Assembly: GCA_013139905.1 (NCBI GenBank)
Contig: WSZW01000049.1
Location: forward strand, 1-29,875
Direction of reading: 5' to 3'
Length of the DNA stretch: 29,875 nt
Origin: an archaeon
GTDB lineage: Archaea; EX4484-52; B79-G9
Notes under the pieces: generated by a model
Database searches by the model: none
Told to the model about the DNA's origin: nothing
Seen by the model: only the letters and a program-made list of their open reading frames with translations
In this document: piece after piece, positions 7,683 to 14,712 of the stretch
Layout of the letters: each line of letters opens with the position of its first letter
Position numbering within the stretch: position 1 is the first letter of the stretch
Position numbers and translations under genes: made by a program

Positions 7683-8213
7683 ATGAATGAAACTTTGCTT
7701 AAAATACGAGCGGAAATGAAAAAAAAGAGACCATCATTCGTACGGTCCGAAGGTAATTCCAAAAACACAAGAAGAACAAATGACTCTTGGAGAAAACCTA
7801 AAGGACGAGATAACAAATTAAGAAGACGAGTAAATGGCGAAGGTGTTGTAAGTAAAGGATACTCCGTACCGCCGGCAGTTCGTGGACTTCATGCATGCGG
7901 TCTTAATGATATCGTTGTATCAAACATAAATGACATCCAAAAATTAAATTCAAAAACCGACGCAGCAAGAATCTCAGCAACCGTTGGAATCAAAAAGAAA
8001 ATCACACTTTTAGCAGAAGCGACAAAACTAAAAATCAAAGTTTTAAACCCGCTTTATAAAAAGAAGAAAAAAGAAATAAAAGAAAAAACCATAAAAGAAA
8101 CCAAACTTACAAAAAAAGATACAGTAAAGGATAAAAAGACTACAGTTAAAACAGAAGATACAAAAGAAAAAACCAAAAAAGCATCAAAAAAAACTGCAGA
8201 AACTAAAACCTAA
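7683..8213 (+). CDS. rpl32e: 50S ribosomal protein eL32 (L32e) with lysine-rich C-terminal tail
   Basis: eL32 is an archaeal/eukaryotic large-subunit protein. Residues ~1-120 carry the family core: RPSFVRSEGNSK, DSWRKPKGRDNKLRRRVNGEG, YSVPPAVRGLHACGLNDIVV and a final AARISATVGIKKKITLLAEA. The last ~55 residues are a K/T/E-rich tail. As in uS3, the TAA at 8211 is followed in frame by similar codons (TETKKEKVKG) up to a second TAA at 8244. The start is ATG 7683, behind AGGATGATT; ATG 7674 overlaps the uL6 stop. Confidence 0.94.
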   Translation: MNETLLKIRAEMKKKRPSFVRSEGNSKNTRRTNDSWRKPKGRDNKLRRRVNGEGVVSKGYSVPPAVRGLHACGLNDIVVSNINDIQKLNSKTDAARISATVGIKKKITLLAEATKLKIKVLNPLYKKKKKEIKEKTIKETKLTKKDTVKDKKTTVKTEDTKEKTKKASKKTAETKT

Positions 8214-8249
8214 ACAGAGACAAAAAAAGAAAAAGTGAAGGGTTAAATA

Positions 8250-8429
8250 ATGGATGAAATCACATTTCTTAGAATGTCAAAATTGCACTGCCCTAAATGC
8301 GGTATGCTTGGAAATACGAGAAATGAACAAAATATCGATTTTTTCGAATGTCCCGGTTGCAACACAACATTCACGGAAGATTTAATCATATCAACAACAA
8401 ACGAAGAATTTCAATTAGATAATAATTAG
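8250..8429 (+). CDS. Small zinc-ribbon protein inside the ribosomal operon
   Basis: This 59-residue ORF fills the gap between eL32 and eL19. It encodes two cysteine pairs, CPKC at 14-17 and CPGC at 34-37, spaced 16 residues apart, which is a classic zinc-ribbon layout. An acidic tail (TNEEFQLDNN) follows. AAGGGT lies six bases before ATG 8250, and the TAG stop overlaps the AGGTG site for eL19, so it is placed to be translated with its neighbours. I recognise no known ribosomal protein in it. The position suggests a ribosome-associated or RNA-binding role, but that is inference. Confidence 0.85.
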   Translation: MDEITFLRMSKLHCPKCGMLGNTRNEQNIDFFECPGCNTTFTEDLIISTTNEEFQLDNN

Positions 8430-8437
8430 GTGTTTTT

Positions 8438-8917
8438 ATGGATCTTAAAAGTCAAAGAAGAATGGCATCGGAAATAATGAAAACGGGCGTTAACCGTGTA
8501 TGGGTTGACCCTAGTGAATCAGCAAAAATAAGCGAAGCTATAACAAAACAAGATGTAAGATTACTTATTTCAAACGGTCTATTACGCGCACTTCCGGTTC
8601 AAGGAGTAAGCAGTGCACGATCCAAAATAATCAAAGAACAAAAGAAAAAAGGACGTCAAAAAGGTCCAGGTTCCAGAAAAGGAACAAAAAATACAAGAAC
8701 CCCTAAAAAAGAAACATGGATGAAAGCAATACGCGCAATTAGAAAAGAACTTAAAAGTTTACGAGATTCAGAAAAAATAACAATAAAAGAATATCGACGA
8801 TTATATACTTGGGCTACTGCTGGTCGAATAAAAGATAAAGCATACCTTAAACTTCAAATTAAAAAACTAAGAGAGAAGATGAATTATGCAAAACGCAAGA
8901 TACTTATTACATTTTAA
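8438..8917 (+). CDS. rpl19e: 50S ribosomal protein eL19 (L19e)
   Basis: eL19 is an archaeal/eukaryotic large-subunit protein with a long helix forming intersubunit contacts in eukaryotes. The 159 residues show LKSQRRMASEIMKTGVNRVWVDP, then DVRLLISNGLLRALPVQGVSS, KKKGRQKGPGSRKG, and the extended helix with EYRRLYTWATAGRIKDKAYLKLQIKKL. AGGTG lies before ATG 8438. The last 32 bases overlap the uL18 start, an unusually long overlap in this cluster. Confidence 0.95.
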   Translation: MDLKSQRRMASEIMKTGVNRVWVDPSESAKISEAITKQDVRLLISNGLLRALPVQGVSSARSKIIKEQKKKGRQKGPGSRKGTKNTRTPKKETWMKAIRAIRKELKSLRDSEKITIKEYRRLYTWATAGRIKDKAYLKLQIKKLREKMNYAKRKILITF

Positions 8918-9431
8918 AAGACGACGAGAAGGCAAAACTAATTATAAGAAACGACTTCAATTATTACAGTCTAAAAAAACAAGACTCGTCATTAGAAATA
9001 CAAATAACCAAATATTGACACAAATTATAAATTATAAGGAAACCGGAGATAAAACCATTGTTGGAGTTAATTCAAACGAACTTGAAACTTTTGCATGGAA
9101 ACACTCCAAAAAAAATATGCCTGCCGCTTATTTAACCGGTTATCTTTTAGCAAAAAAAGCAAAAGAACATAAAGTTACACACGTTATTATTGATTCCGGC
9201 CTTCAAACAATGAGATATGGAACAAAAATATATGCTGTAATTAAAGGCATCATTGATGGCGGAATTAAAATAGATACAGAGGATAAAGTATTTCCTAGCG
9301 AAGATAAAATTTCCGGTGCACAAATAGACAAATACAGAAAAACAAAACTATCTGATGATTTTAAAACCACAAAAACCAAAATTACGGCATACAAACCAGC
9401 CATAAAAAAGACAATAAAAACAAAAAAATAA
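8886..9431 (+). CDS. rpl18: 50S ribosomal protein uL18 (L18)
   Basis: uL18 binds 5S rRNA together with uL5. The 181 residues contain the archaeal N-terminus YLLHFKRRREGKTNYKKRLQLLQSKKTRLVIR and AAYLTGYLLAKKAKEHKVTHVIIDSGLQ. GGIKIDTEDKVFPSEDKISGAQIDKYR follows. A lysine-rich end is added after about residue 165. The start at ATG 8886 lies inside the eL19 gene, with AGAGAAGATGA upstream; homology runs to that point, so the overlap appears real. Confidence 0.94.
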   Translation: MQNARYLLHFKRRREGKTNYKKRLQLLQSKKTRLVIRNTNNQILTQIINYKETGDKTIVGVNSNELETFAWKHSKKNMPAAYLTGYLLAKKAKEHKVTHVIIDSGLQTMRYGTKIYAVIKGIIDGGIKIDTEDKVFPSEDKISGAQIDKYRKTKLSDDFKTTKTKITAYKPAIKKTIKTKK

Positions 9432-9443
9432 ATATATGTGATA

Positions 9444-10160
9444 ATGATGAGAGAAGATTCAAAAAATACTGTTGATAATTCCTGGATTCCTAAAACGGGA
9501 TTAGGCAGAAAAGTATTAAACGGAGAAATAACATCCATAAAAGAAATTTTTGACAACGGAGATAAAATAAGAGAACCACAAATCGTTGATTATTTATTGC
9601 CCGAGCTTAAAGATGAAATAATCTATCTTGGTGGTGTTCCGGGAAAAGGTGGCGGTAAAAAAAGAACTCCGGTAAGAGTTACAACCAGAATGCATCAATC
9701 CGGTAGAAAAAGAACACTAAGAGCTTTTGTTGCTGTTGGTAATGAAAATGGACTACTTGGTCTTGGATACGCTTCAGGTCTTGATGCCCGAATAGCAATT
9801 GAAAAAGCACAAAAAAAGGCAAAATTAAACATAATGACTATTCGCAGAGGTTGCGGATCATGGGAATGCTCTTGTAAAGGTAGTCACTCTATACCATTTA
9901 AAATGACCAGTAAAAGAGGTGCAGTTTCTGTAGATCTTATACCGGCACCAAAAGGTATGGGTCTTGTTGTTGCAAATGAAGCAAAAAAACTTATGAAACT
10001 AGCAGGAATAACCGATATATGGTCTAAAACAAGAGGACCAACACAAACAAGACTTAACTTTATAATGGCTATAATGGCTTCTTTTGAAAAACTTAACAAA
10101 CTTAAAGTTTTAGAAGAAGATAAAGAAAAAGTAGGCCTTATTGAAGGTATAAAACAATAA
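9444..10160 (+). CDS. rps5: 30S ribosomal protein uS5 (S5)
   Basis: uS5 acts at the mRNA entry site and in decoding accuracy. The ~238 residues include the archaeal N-terminal segment TSIKEIFDNGDKIREPQIVDYLLPEL and the double-stranded-RNA-binding-like motif VTTRMHQSGRKRTLRAFVAVGNENGLLGLG. RRGCGSWECSCKGSHSIPF and LAGITDIWSKTRGPTQTRLNF follow. GTGAT at 9438 is the ribosome-binding site; ATG 9444 or ATG 9447 is the start. Confidence 0.95.
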   Translation: MMREDSKNTVDNSWIPKTGLGRKVLNGEITSIKEIFDNGDKIREPQIVDYLLPELKDEIIYLGGVPGKGGGKKRTPVRVTTRMHQSGRKRTLRAFVAVGNENGLLGLGYASGLDARIAIEKAQKKAKLNIMTIRRGCGSWECSCKGSHSIPFKMTSKRGAVSVDLIPAPKGMGLVVANEAKKLMKLAGITDIWSKTRGPTQTRLNFIMAIMASFEKLNKLKVLEEDKEKVGLIEGIKQ

Positions 10161-10172
10161 GAGGTAATGATA

Positions 10173-10517
10173 ATGTACGCAGTTTTACGTGTCAGAGGGG
10201 CAGCAGACAAAAAAGGTCAAATAAACGAGACCCTTGAGATGCTAAGATTAACAAAACCAAATCATTGTGTTTTAGTTCCTAAAAATCCGGTATATGAAGG
10301 TATGATTAAAAAAGTAAAAGACTTCATCACATGGGGCGAAGTTTCCGATGAAGTTAAAAAAAGCCTTGAAGCAAAAAATAAAGACGGTAAAGTTTATCGC
10401 CTACACCCACCAATTCACGGATATGAACGTGGCGGTGTAAAAAAAGGCTTCAACCAAGGCGGTGCTTTGGGTTATAGAGGCGAAAAAATAAACGATATTG
10501 TTAAAAGAATGATTTAA
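10173..10517 (+). CDS. rpl30: 50S ribosomal protein uL30 (L30), shortened archaeal form
   Basis: uL30 is a large-subunit protein. Both ends match archaeal L30: MYAVLRVRGAADKKGQINETLEMLRL at the N-terminus and YRLHPPIHGYERGGVKKGFNQGGALGYRGEKINDIVKRMI at the C-terminus. At 114 residues it lacks roughly 40 residues of the central segment found in most archaeal L30 (usually about 150 residues). The deletion lies after KDFITWGEV, near residue 50. GAGGT at 10161-10165 favours ATG 10173 over ATG 10167. Confidence 0.93.
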   Translation: MYAVLRVRGAADKKGQINETLEMLRLTKPNHCVLVPKNPVYEGMIKKVKDFITWGEVSDEVKKSLEAKNKDGKVYRLHPPIHGYERGGVKKGFNQGGALGYRGEKINDIVKRMI

Positions 10518-10527
10518 GTGATTTAAA

Positions 10528-10974
10528 ATGACAACAAACAGAACAAAAAAAGTACGTAAATTAAGAGGTTCAAGAACCTATGGCTGGGGACACCCTAAAA
10601 AGCACAGAGGTGCAGGCAGTCGCGGTGGTGTAGGTAATGCCGGCCGAGGTAAAAAAGGTCAGCAAAGAATGTCTTGGGTTAATAAATACGGAAAACGAAT
10701 CGGATCTGTTGGTTTCAAAATACCCGTTGCCGTAAAAGTAATACCTACAACAATTAATCTTTCAGAAATAGAAAAAAACATGGACAATTATATTATAAAT
10801 AAAATTGCTACAAAAGAAAATGGAAAAATTTTATTTGATGCATCAAAATTAGGATACGATAAAATACTTGGTTCCGGAAAATTAACTACTAGCATTACCA
10901 TTAAAGCTAAAAGTTTCTCTAAAAAAGCTGAAGAAAAAATAAAAAATGTAAATGGTGAAGCACAAGTTCTTTAG
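10528..10974 (+). CDS. rpl15: 50S ribosomal protein uL15 (L15)
   Basis: uL15 is a late-assembly large-subunit protein with a long glycine/arginine-rich extension. The 148 residues show KLRGSRTYGWGHPKKHRGAGSRGGVGNAGRGKKG, typical of the archaeal/eukaryotic L15/L27A type, then the globular part with GKILFDASKLGYDKILGSGKL. AAGTGATTTAA precedes ATG 10528. The stop overlaps the AGGTG site for secY, the standard order at the end of the spc-type operon. Confidence 0.95.
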   Translation: MTTNRTKKVRKLRGSRTYGWGHPKKHRGAGSRGGVGNAGRGKKGQQRMSWVNKYGKRIGSVGFKIPVAVKVIPTTINLSEIEKNMDNYIINKIATKENGKILFDASKLGYDKILGSGKLTTSITIKAKSFSKKAEEKIKNVNGEAQVL

Positions 10975-10983
10975 GTGTGTTAA

Positions 10984-12360
10984 TTGAATTACGAAATTTT
11001 ATTACAAAAATTGCCCGGTGTTTCATCACCAGACAAAAGACTCACACTTAATCAAAAATTAAAATGGACGCTTTCTGTTCTTCTTATTTATTTTTCTCTA
11101 ACTCAAATACCTATTTGGGGAATTTCTGACGCAGGTTTATCTCAATTTTCACAAATTGCAACACTTTTGGGTGCTAGTTTTGGTTCATTACTAACACTTG
11201 GTATTGGACCTATTGTTACTGCAAGTATTATATTACAATTGCTTGTAGGTGCCAAAATAATCGGTTGGGATTTAGCAACACATCACGGAAAAATAATGTT
11301 TCAGGGAACACAAAAACTTTTAGCATTTACATTCGCTATTGTTGAAGCTATTGCATATACTCTTTTTGGCGCAATACCACCATCTTCATGGGATCCATTC
11401 ACGGTTGGTATGGTAATATTTCAAATTGCTCTTGGCGGTTGGTTAGTTATCTTTTTAGACGAAATTGTATCTAAATGGGGTTTTGGATCAGGTGTCTCTT
11501 TATTCATTGCAGCTGGAGTGTCAAGCGCATTATTCATACAAACATTCAGTATTATAACCACACCAACCGGTGAATTTGTTGGTGTAATACCTGCATTATT
11601 ACAAACTCTTGTTAGCGGTGCTGCAAGTTTTGATACTATTAGTGTTTATGTATTGCCATTAATTTCAACGGTTTTAATATTTTCATTAGTACTTTATGCA
11701 CAATCTATGCGTGTAGAAATACCGCTAGCTTTTGGTGCTGTTAGGGGTTTTGGTAGAAAATGGCCATTAAAATTCATTTATACGTCCGTTATGCCCGTAA
11801 TACTTACATCTGCACTTTTGATAAATTTACAAATGTGGGCTAAATTAATAGCTTCAAAAGGAATTACAATACTTGGTACATTTGATGCTGCGTCAGGAAC
11901 TCCACTATCCGGCGTTATGTATTATCTAAATCCTCCAAGAGAATTTATGTGGAATTTAATTCAGGGTGCAGTAATACCAACTGATGTATATAGGGTAGTC
12001 GCATACACTACATTCATGGTTGTTGTAAGTATGATATTTTCAATATTCTGGGTTTCTACATCTGGCATGGATTCTAAAAGTGTTGCAAAACAAATCCAAA
12101 ACAGTGGCATGCAAATCCCTGGATTTAGAAGAGATACGCGAGTAATTGAACGTGTTTTAGATAGATACATTCCAGCTCTTGCGGTTCTTGGTGGTGCTTT
12201 TGTGGGATTTTTAGCGGCATTTACTGATTTTTCCGGTGCACTTACATCAGGAACAGGATTACTACTGGCAGTTATGATTATATACCAATTATACGAACAA
12301 TTAGCACAACAGCAAATGGAAGATATGCATCCAATGCTAAGAAAGTTCATGGGTAAATGA
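10984..12360 (+). CDS. secY: Protein translocase subunit SecY, TTG start
   Basis: SecY is the channel of the Sec61/SecYE translocon. The 458-residue product has about ten membrane segments. TM2/plug sequence is GASFGSLLTLGIGPIVTASIILQLLVG, and the cytoplasmic 6/7 loop carries YAQSMRVEIPLAFGAVRGFGRKWPLKF, whose basic residues contact the ribosome. The C-terminal helix ends EQLAQQQMEDMHPMLRKFMGK. TTG 10984 is chosen because AGGTG lies six bases upstream and the homology starts there. Placement after uL15 is the universal order. Confidence 0.96.
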   Translation: MNYEILLQKLPGVSSPDKRLTLNQKLKWTLSVLLIYFSLTQIPIWGISDAGLSQFSQIATLLGASFGSLLTLGIGPIVTASIILQLLVGAKIIGWDLATHHGKIMFQGTQKLLAFTFAIVEAIAYTLFGAIPPSSWDPFTVGMVIFQIALGGWLVIFLDEIVSKWGFGSGVSLFIAAGVSSALFIQTFSIITTPTGEFVGVIPALLQTLVSGAASFDTISVYVLPLISTVLIFSLVLYAQSMRVEIPLAFGAVRGFGRKWPLKFIYTSVMPVILTSALLINLQMWAKLIASKGITILGTFDAASGTPLSGVMYYLNPPREFMWNLIQGAVIPTDVYRVVAYTTFMVVVSMIFSIFWVSTSGMDSKSVAKQIQNSGMQIPGFRRDTRVIERVLDRYIPALAVLGGAFVGFLAAFTDFSGALTSGTGLLLAVMIIYQLYEQLAQQQMEDMHPMLRKFMGK

Positions 12361-12372
12361 ATGTGATTTAAT

Positions 12373-12846
12373 ATGGTAGCAATTACAGGTGCGATTCTTA
12401 ATACGATGTTTAGTCCATTCGCAGTATACGGGGAAATTTATGAAATTGCAGCCGTATCTATTTTTGTTGCTTTTCTTTTTGCATACATACAAAAACTTAT
12501 GATTGACCCTGCTAAACTTAGAACCCTGAAGGAAGAAATGAAAATACTTCAAAAAAAACAAAAAGATGCTAAAAATAATAATAATCCTAAAGAACTTAAA
12601 AAATCATTTGATGAAATGTTGAAACTTCAACATAAACAAATGATGATGACTATGAAACCTATGATTGTATCTATGGTTCCTGTTCTTTTAATTTTTGCAT
12701 GGCTTCCTACCATATATTCCGGAACTCCATTTACATTACCATTCTGGCTTCCATTTGCGGGCCGAGAAGTTACATGGCTTGGTTTATACATAATAGTTTC
12801 AATCCCAGCTGCAACATTTTTTAGAAAAATATTTGGCATGGATTAA
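12373..12846 (+). CDS. DUF106 membrane protein (EMC3/Oxa1/YidC-like insertase)
   Basis: Archaeal DUF106 proteins are related to EMC3/Get1/Oxa1 insertases that place membrane proteins. The 157 residues contain an N-terminal segment and TM1 (about 23-43), then a polar coiled-coil region of ~50 residues rich in K, Q and M (LKEEMKILQKKQKDAKNNNN). TM2 follows (about 96-113) and TM3 near the C-terminus. It follows secY directly, as in many archaea, although adenylate kinase usually lies between them and is absent here. GTGATTTAAT precedes the ATG. Confidence 0.85.
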   Translation: MVAITGAILNTMFSPFAVYGEIYEIAAVSIFVAFLFAYIQKLMIDPAKLRTLKEEMKILQKKQKDAKNNNNPKELKKSFDEMLKLQHKQMMMTMKPMIVSMVPVLLIFAWLPTIYSGTPFTLPFWLPFAGREVTWLGLYIIVSIPAATFFRKIFGMD

Positions 12847-12915
12847 TATTTGGTTTGTAATTACACATTTTCTAATTCACTATCCGACATAATAATTTAT
12901 TCAAATTTAACAAAA

Positions 12916-12924
12916 CTTTATATA
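12916..12924 (+). promoter_or_regulatory. TATA box of the first pilin-like gene
   Basis: CTTTATATA lies about 70 bases before the gene at 12986, placing initiation near 12948. A GGGAGGTAA ribosome-binding site sits at 12972-12980. An imperfect inverted repeat around 12920-12943 (TGTG-CT-CACA flanked by TATAT runs) overlaps the TATA/initiation region and could be an operator. Confidence 0.55.
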
Positions 12925-12985
12925 TGATGTGCTCACATATATTAATTAAAAATAAACCTTAATTATTTTAAGGGAGGTAAAGATT

Positions 12986-13456
12986 ATGAATATAAGAAAA
13001 GGTGTGAGTCCACTAATTGCGGTAGTACTTTTAATCGTATTTACGGTTGCTGTATCAACTATGATTATGAGTTGGATGAATACATACACAAAAGACACGA
13101 CAACAAGTGCATCGGCAAATACCGATACAGTTATTGAATGTTCTAGACAAACAGTAAACATTCCAACAACATCTGGCGTAACACACACAATAGATAATGT
13201 AACTGTAAATGTAGAAAACAATGGTCAGGCAAATACAACACTAAAGAAAGTAATTGCATATGATTCTACGGGTCTTGCATGTATTATTTCCTCAACAGAA
13301 TTTGAATTAGAGGTTGGTGATCTTAAAAATTACGGACCAATAAATTGTACTGACATCACAACCGGTTGGGATAACACATGCATAGCATCCGTAAGAGTAA
13401 CAACTACATGCGGTGGAATTTACGACGAATGGTTAAATCCAACTGCTTGTTCATAA
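12986..13456 (+). CDS. Type IV pilin-like secreted protein, class III-type signal
   Basis: The N-terminus (RKGVSPLIAVVLLIVFTVAVSTMIMSWM) matches archaeal pilins of the DUF1628/type IV pilin N-term kind. A basic residue and glycine precede VSP, followed by a hydrophobic helix (residues ~8-30), likely processed by a prepilin peptidase just before the helix. The rest is Thr/Asn-rich, with several cysteines (C50, C92, C112, C124, C134) that could form disulfides. Length 156. Its strong GGGAGG leader and own promoter suggest high expression. Partner genes (PibD-like peptidase, assembly ATPase) are not in this window. Confidence 0.8.
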   Translation: MNIRKGVSPLIAVVLLIVFTVAVSTMIMSWMNTYTKDTTTSASANTDTVIECSRQTVNIPTTSGVTHTIDNVTVNVENNGQANTTLKKVIAYDSTGLACIISSTEFELEVGDLKNYGPINCTDITTGWDNTCIASVRVTTTCGGIYDEWLNPTACS

Positions 13457-13499
13457 ATAACATTAATATCTGAATGTAATTTGTAGAATATTTATTGAT

Positions 13500-13538
13500 T
13501 GTGCAGTTTAATTAACTGCACATTTCTTTCTTTTTTTT
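13500..13538 (+). terminator. Hairpin terminator after the first pilin gene
   Basis: TGTGCAGTT at 13500-13508 and AACTGCACA at 13514-13522 form a perfect nine-pair stem with a five-base loop. A T-rich run to 13538 follows. This separates the two pilin-like genes into independent transcripts. Confidence 0.8.
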
Positions 13539-13550
13539 AATATTTTATTA

Positions 13551-13559
13551 ATTATATAT
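13551..13559 (+). promoter_or_regulatory. TATA box of the second pilin-like gene
   Basis: A TTATATATA stretch lies about 30 bases upstream of ATG 13586, so transcription would begin at or next to the start codon. No Shine-Dalgarno is visible. The gene is probably leaderless. Confidence 0.55.
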
Positions 13560-13585
13560 ATGAGCCACTACATAATTTATACATT

Positions 13586-14059
13586 ATGAAAAACAAAGCT
13601 GTATCCCCTATAGTTGCAACAACACTTTTACTCGTATTTAGTATTGCACTTTCTGCAATAATTGTTAACTGGATAACTCCCATTGCAAATAATAATCTTG
13701 AAAAAAGCGATCATGAGGACGACACGAGAACTTATTGTGCAACGGCCAGAGCCGATATCGTATCTGTAAGTATCTATGATACTAATAAAACTACTATTAG
13801 TATACAAAATGTTGGAGATGCCGATATAAATCTTACGGATGCATACATATACAATCAAGATTACCAATCATGCAAACTTTCCATTGATGATTCTAATTTA
13901 GAGGTTGGCGATTTTGCAATAGCAACAAATAATACTTGTGGTATTATTTCTACTTGTGATGATTTTTTATTTGTTGATGTGTCTACTAATTGTAAAAATG
14001 TCATAATTCGATACAATGGTGTGCTTACCCCTACATCCGACGACGGATGTAAATTATAA
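13586..14059 (+). CDS. Type IV pilin-like secreted protein, second copy
   Basis: The 157-residue product begins KNKAVSPIVATTLLLVFSIALSAIIVNWI, the same layout as the previous gene: a basic residue, a small residue and VSP before a hydrophobic helix at ~6-28. The remainder is Asp/Asn/Thr-rich with about eight cysteines and little obvious identity to the first copy except a region EVGDFAIA versus EVGDLKNYG. The pair is probably an old duplication. Secretion and pilus or surface assembly are inferred from the N-terminus only. Confidence 0.78.
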   Translation: MKNKAVSPIVATTLLLVFSIALSAIIVNWITPIANNNLEKSDHEDDTRTYCATARADIVSVSIYDTNKTTISIQNVGDADINLTDAYIYNQDYQSCKLSIDDSNLEVGDFAIATNNTCGIISTCDDFLFVDVSTNCKNVIIRYNGVLTPTSDDGCKL

Positions 14060-14082
14060 TAAATACAACGCACAATCATAAC

Positions 14083-14091
14083 CTTTATAAA
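14083..14091 (+). promoter_or_regulatory. TATA box of the uS13 operon
   Basis: CTTTATAAA preceded by a purine/A-rich BRE-like ATAAC (14078-14082) resembles the tRNA-Glu promoter later in the window. Initiation near 14115 would give a leader of about 120 bases before uS13. Confidence 0.6.
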
Positions 14092-14140
14092 GTTATCCTG
14101 TAAAGATAGTATACTTACAAAAACACATCATATGCCGGTC

Positions 14141-14167
14141 GCACAAACAACAAAAATAAGTTTGTGC
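14141..14167 (+). promoter_or_regulatory. Hairpin in the uS13 leader
   Basis: GCACAAAC at 14141-14148 and GTTTGTGC at 14160-14167 form a perfect eight-pair stem with an eleven-base A-rich loop, inside the long leader of the uS13-uS4-uS11-rpoD transcript. A 26-codon frame starts at ATG 14132 and runs to 14212 through it, without a clear ribosome-binding site. The leader could host autoregulation by a ribosomal protein, which is not shown by sequence alone. Confidence 0.4.
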
Positions 14168-14232
14168 ATAAATAGCTCCATCTTATGTTTTCTGTGGATT
14201 TGTTATAAATGAAAAATTTCAAGTGAAATATT

Positions 14233-14694
14233 ATGTCAAGCAATAAAGAAATTATAAGAGTTATGGGTACGGATCTTGATGGAAACATGTCATTAGGCAT
14301 GGCTTTAACAGCAATAAAAGGGGTCGGATACAATCTTTCAAGAGCAGTATTGCATGTTGGTAAATACGACCACAGAAGCAAGCTTAAAGATCAAAGCGAA
14401 AAAGATCTTGAAAAACTAGAAAACATAATCAAAAATCCCGTAGAATCAGGTATTCCTGCATGGCTTTTAAATCGTCAAAAAGATTATAAAACTGGTTTAG
14501 ATAAACATATAACTGTTTCAGATATAACCATGCAACTAAGAGATGATGTTAATAGACTAAGAAAAATACGTGCATACAGAGGAATCAGACACGAACACGG
14601 ACTTCCTACACGAGGTCAAAGAACTAAATCATCATTCAGACATGGAGCTACCGTCGGCGTTCAAAGAAATAAGAACGCAAAAAAAGGTAAGTAA
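14233..14694 (+). CDS. rps13: 30S ribosomal protein uS13 (S13)
   Basis: uS13 is a head protein contacting the P-site tRNA and intersubunit bridges. The 153 residues contain IIRVMGTDLDGNMSLGMALTAIKGVGYNLSRAVL (helix-two-turn-helix), WLLNRQKDYKTGLDKH, and LRKIRAYRGIRHEHGLPTRGQRTKSSFRHGATVGV, diagnostic of archaeal S13. AAGTGAAAT precedes ATG 14233. It opens the alpha-type operon. Confidence 0.95.
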   Translation: MSSNKEIIRVMGTDLDGNMSLGMALTAIKGVGYNLSRAVLHVGKYDHRSKLKDQSEKDLEKLENIIKNPVESGIPAWLLNRQKDYKTGLDKHITVSDITMQLRDDVNRLRKIRAYRGIRHEHGLPTRGQRTKSSFRHGATVGVQRNKNAKKGK

Positions 14695-14712
14695 TATTTT
14701 TCGGTGAATTAA

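Noticed and set aside
8230..8250. The zinc-ribbon ORF as an extension of eL32
   Set aside because: A second TAA at 8244 separates them and the cysteine ORF is in a different frame with its own ribosome-binding site.
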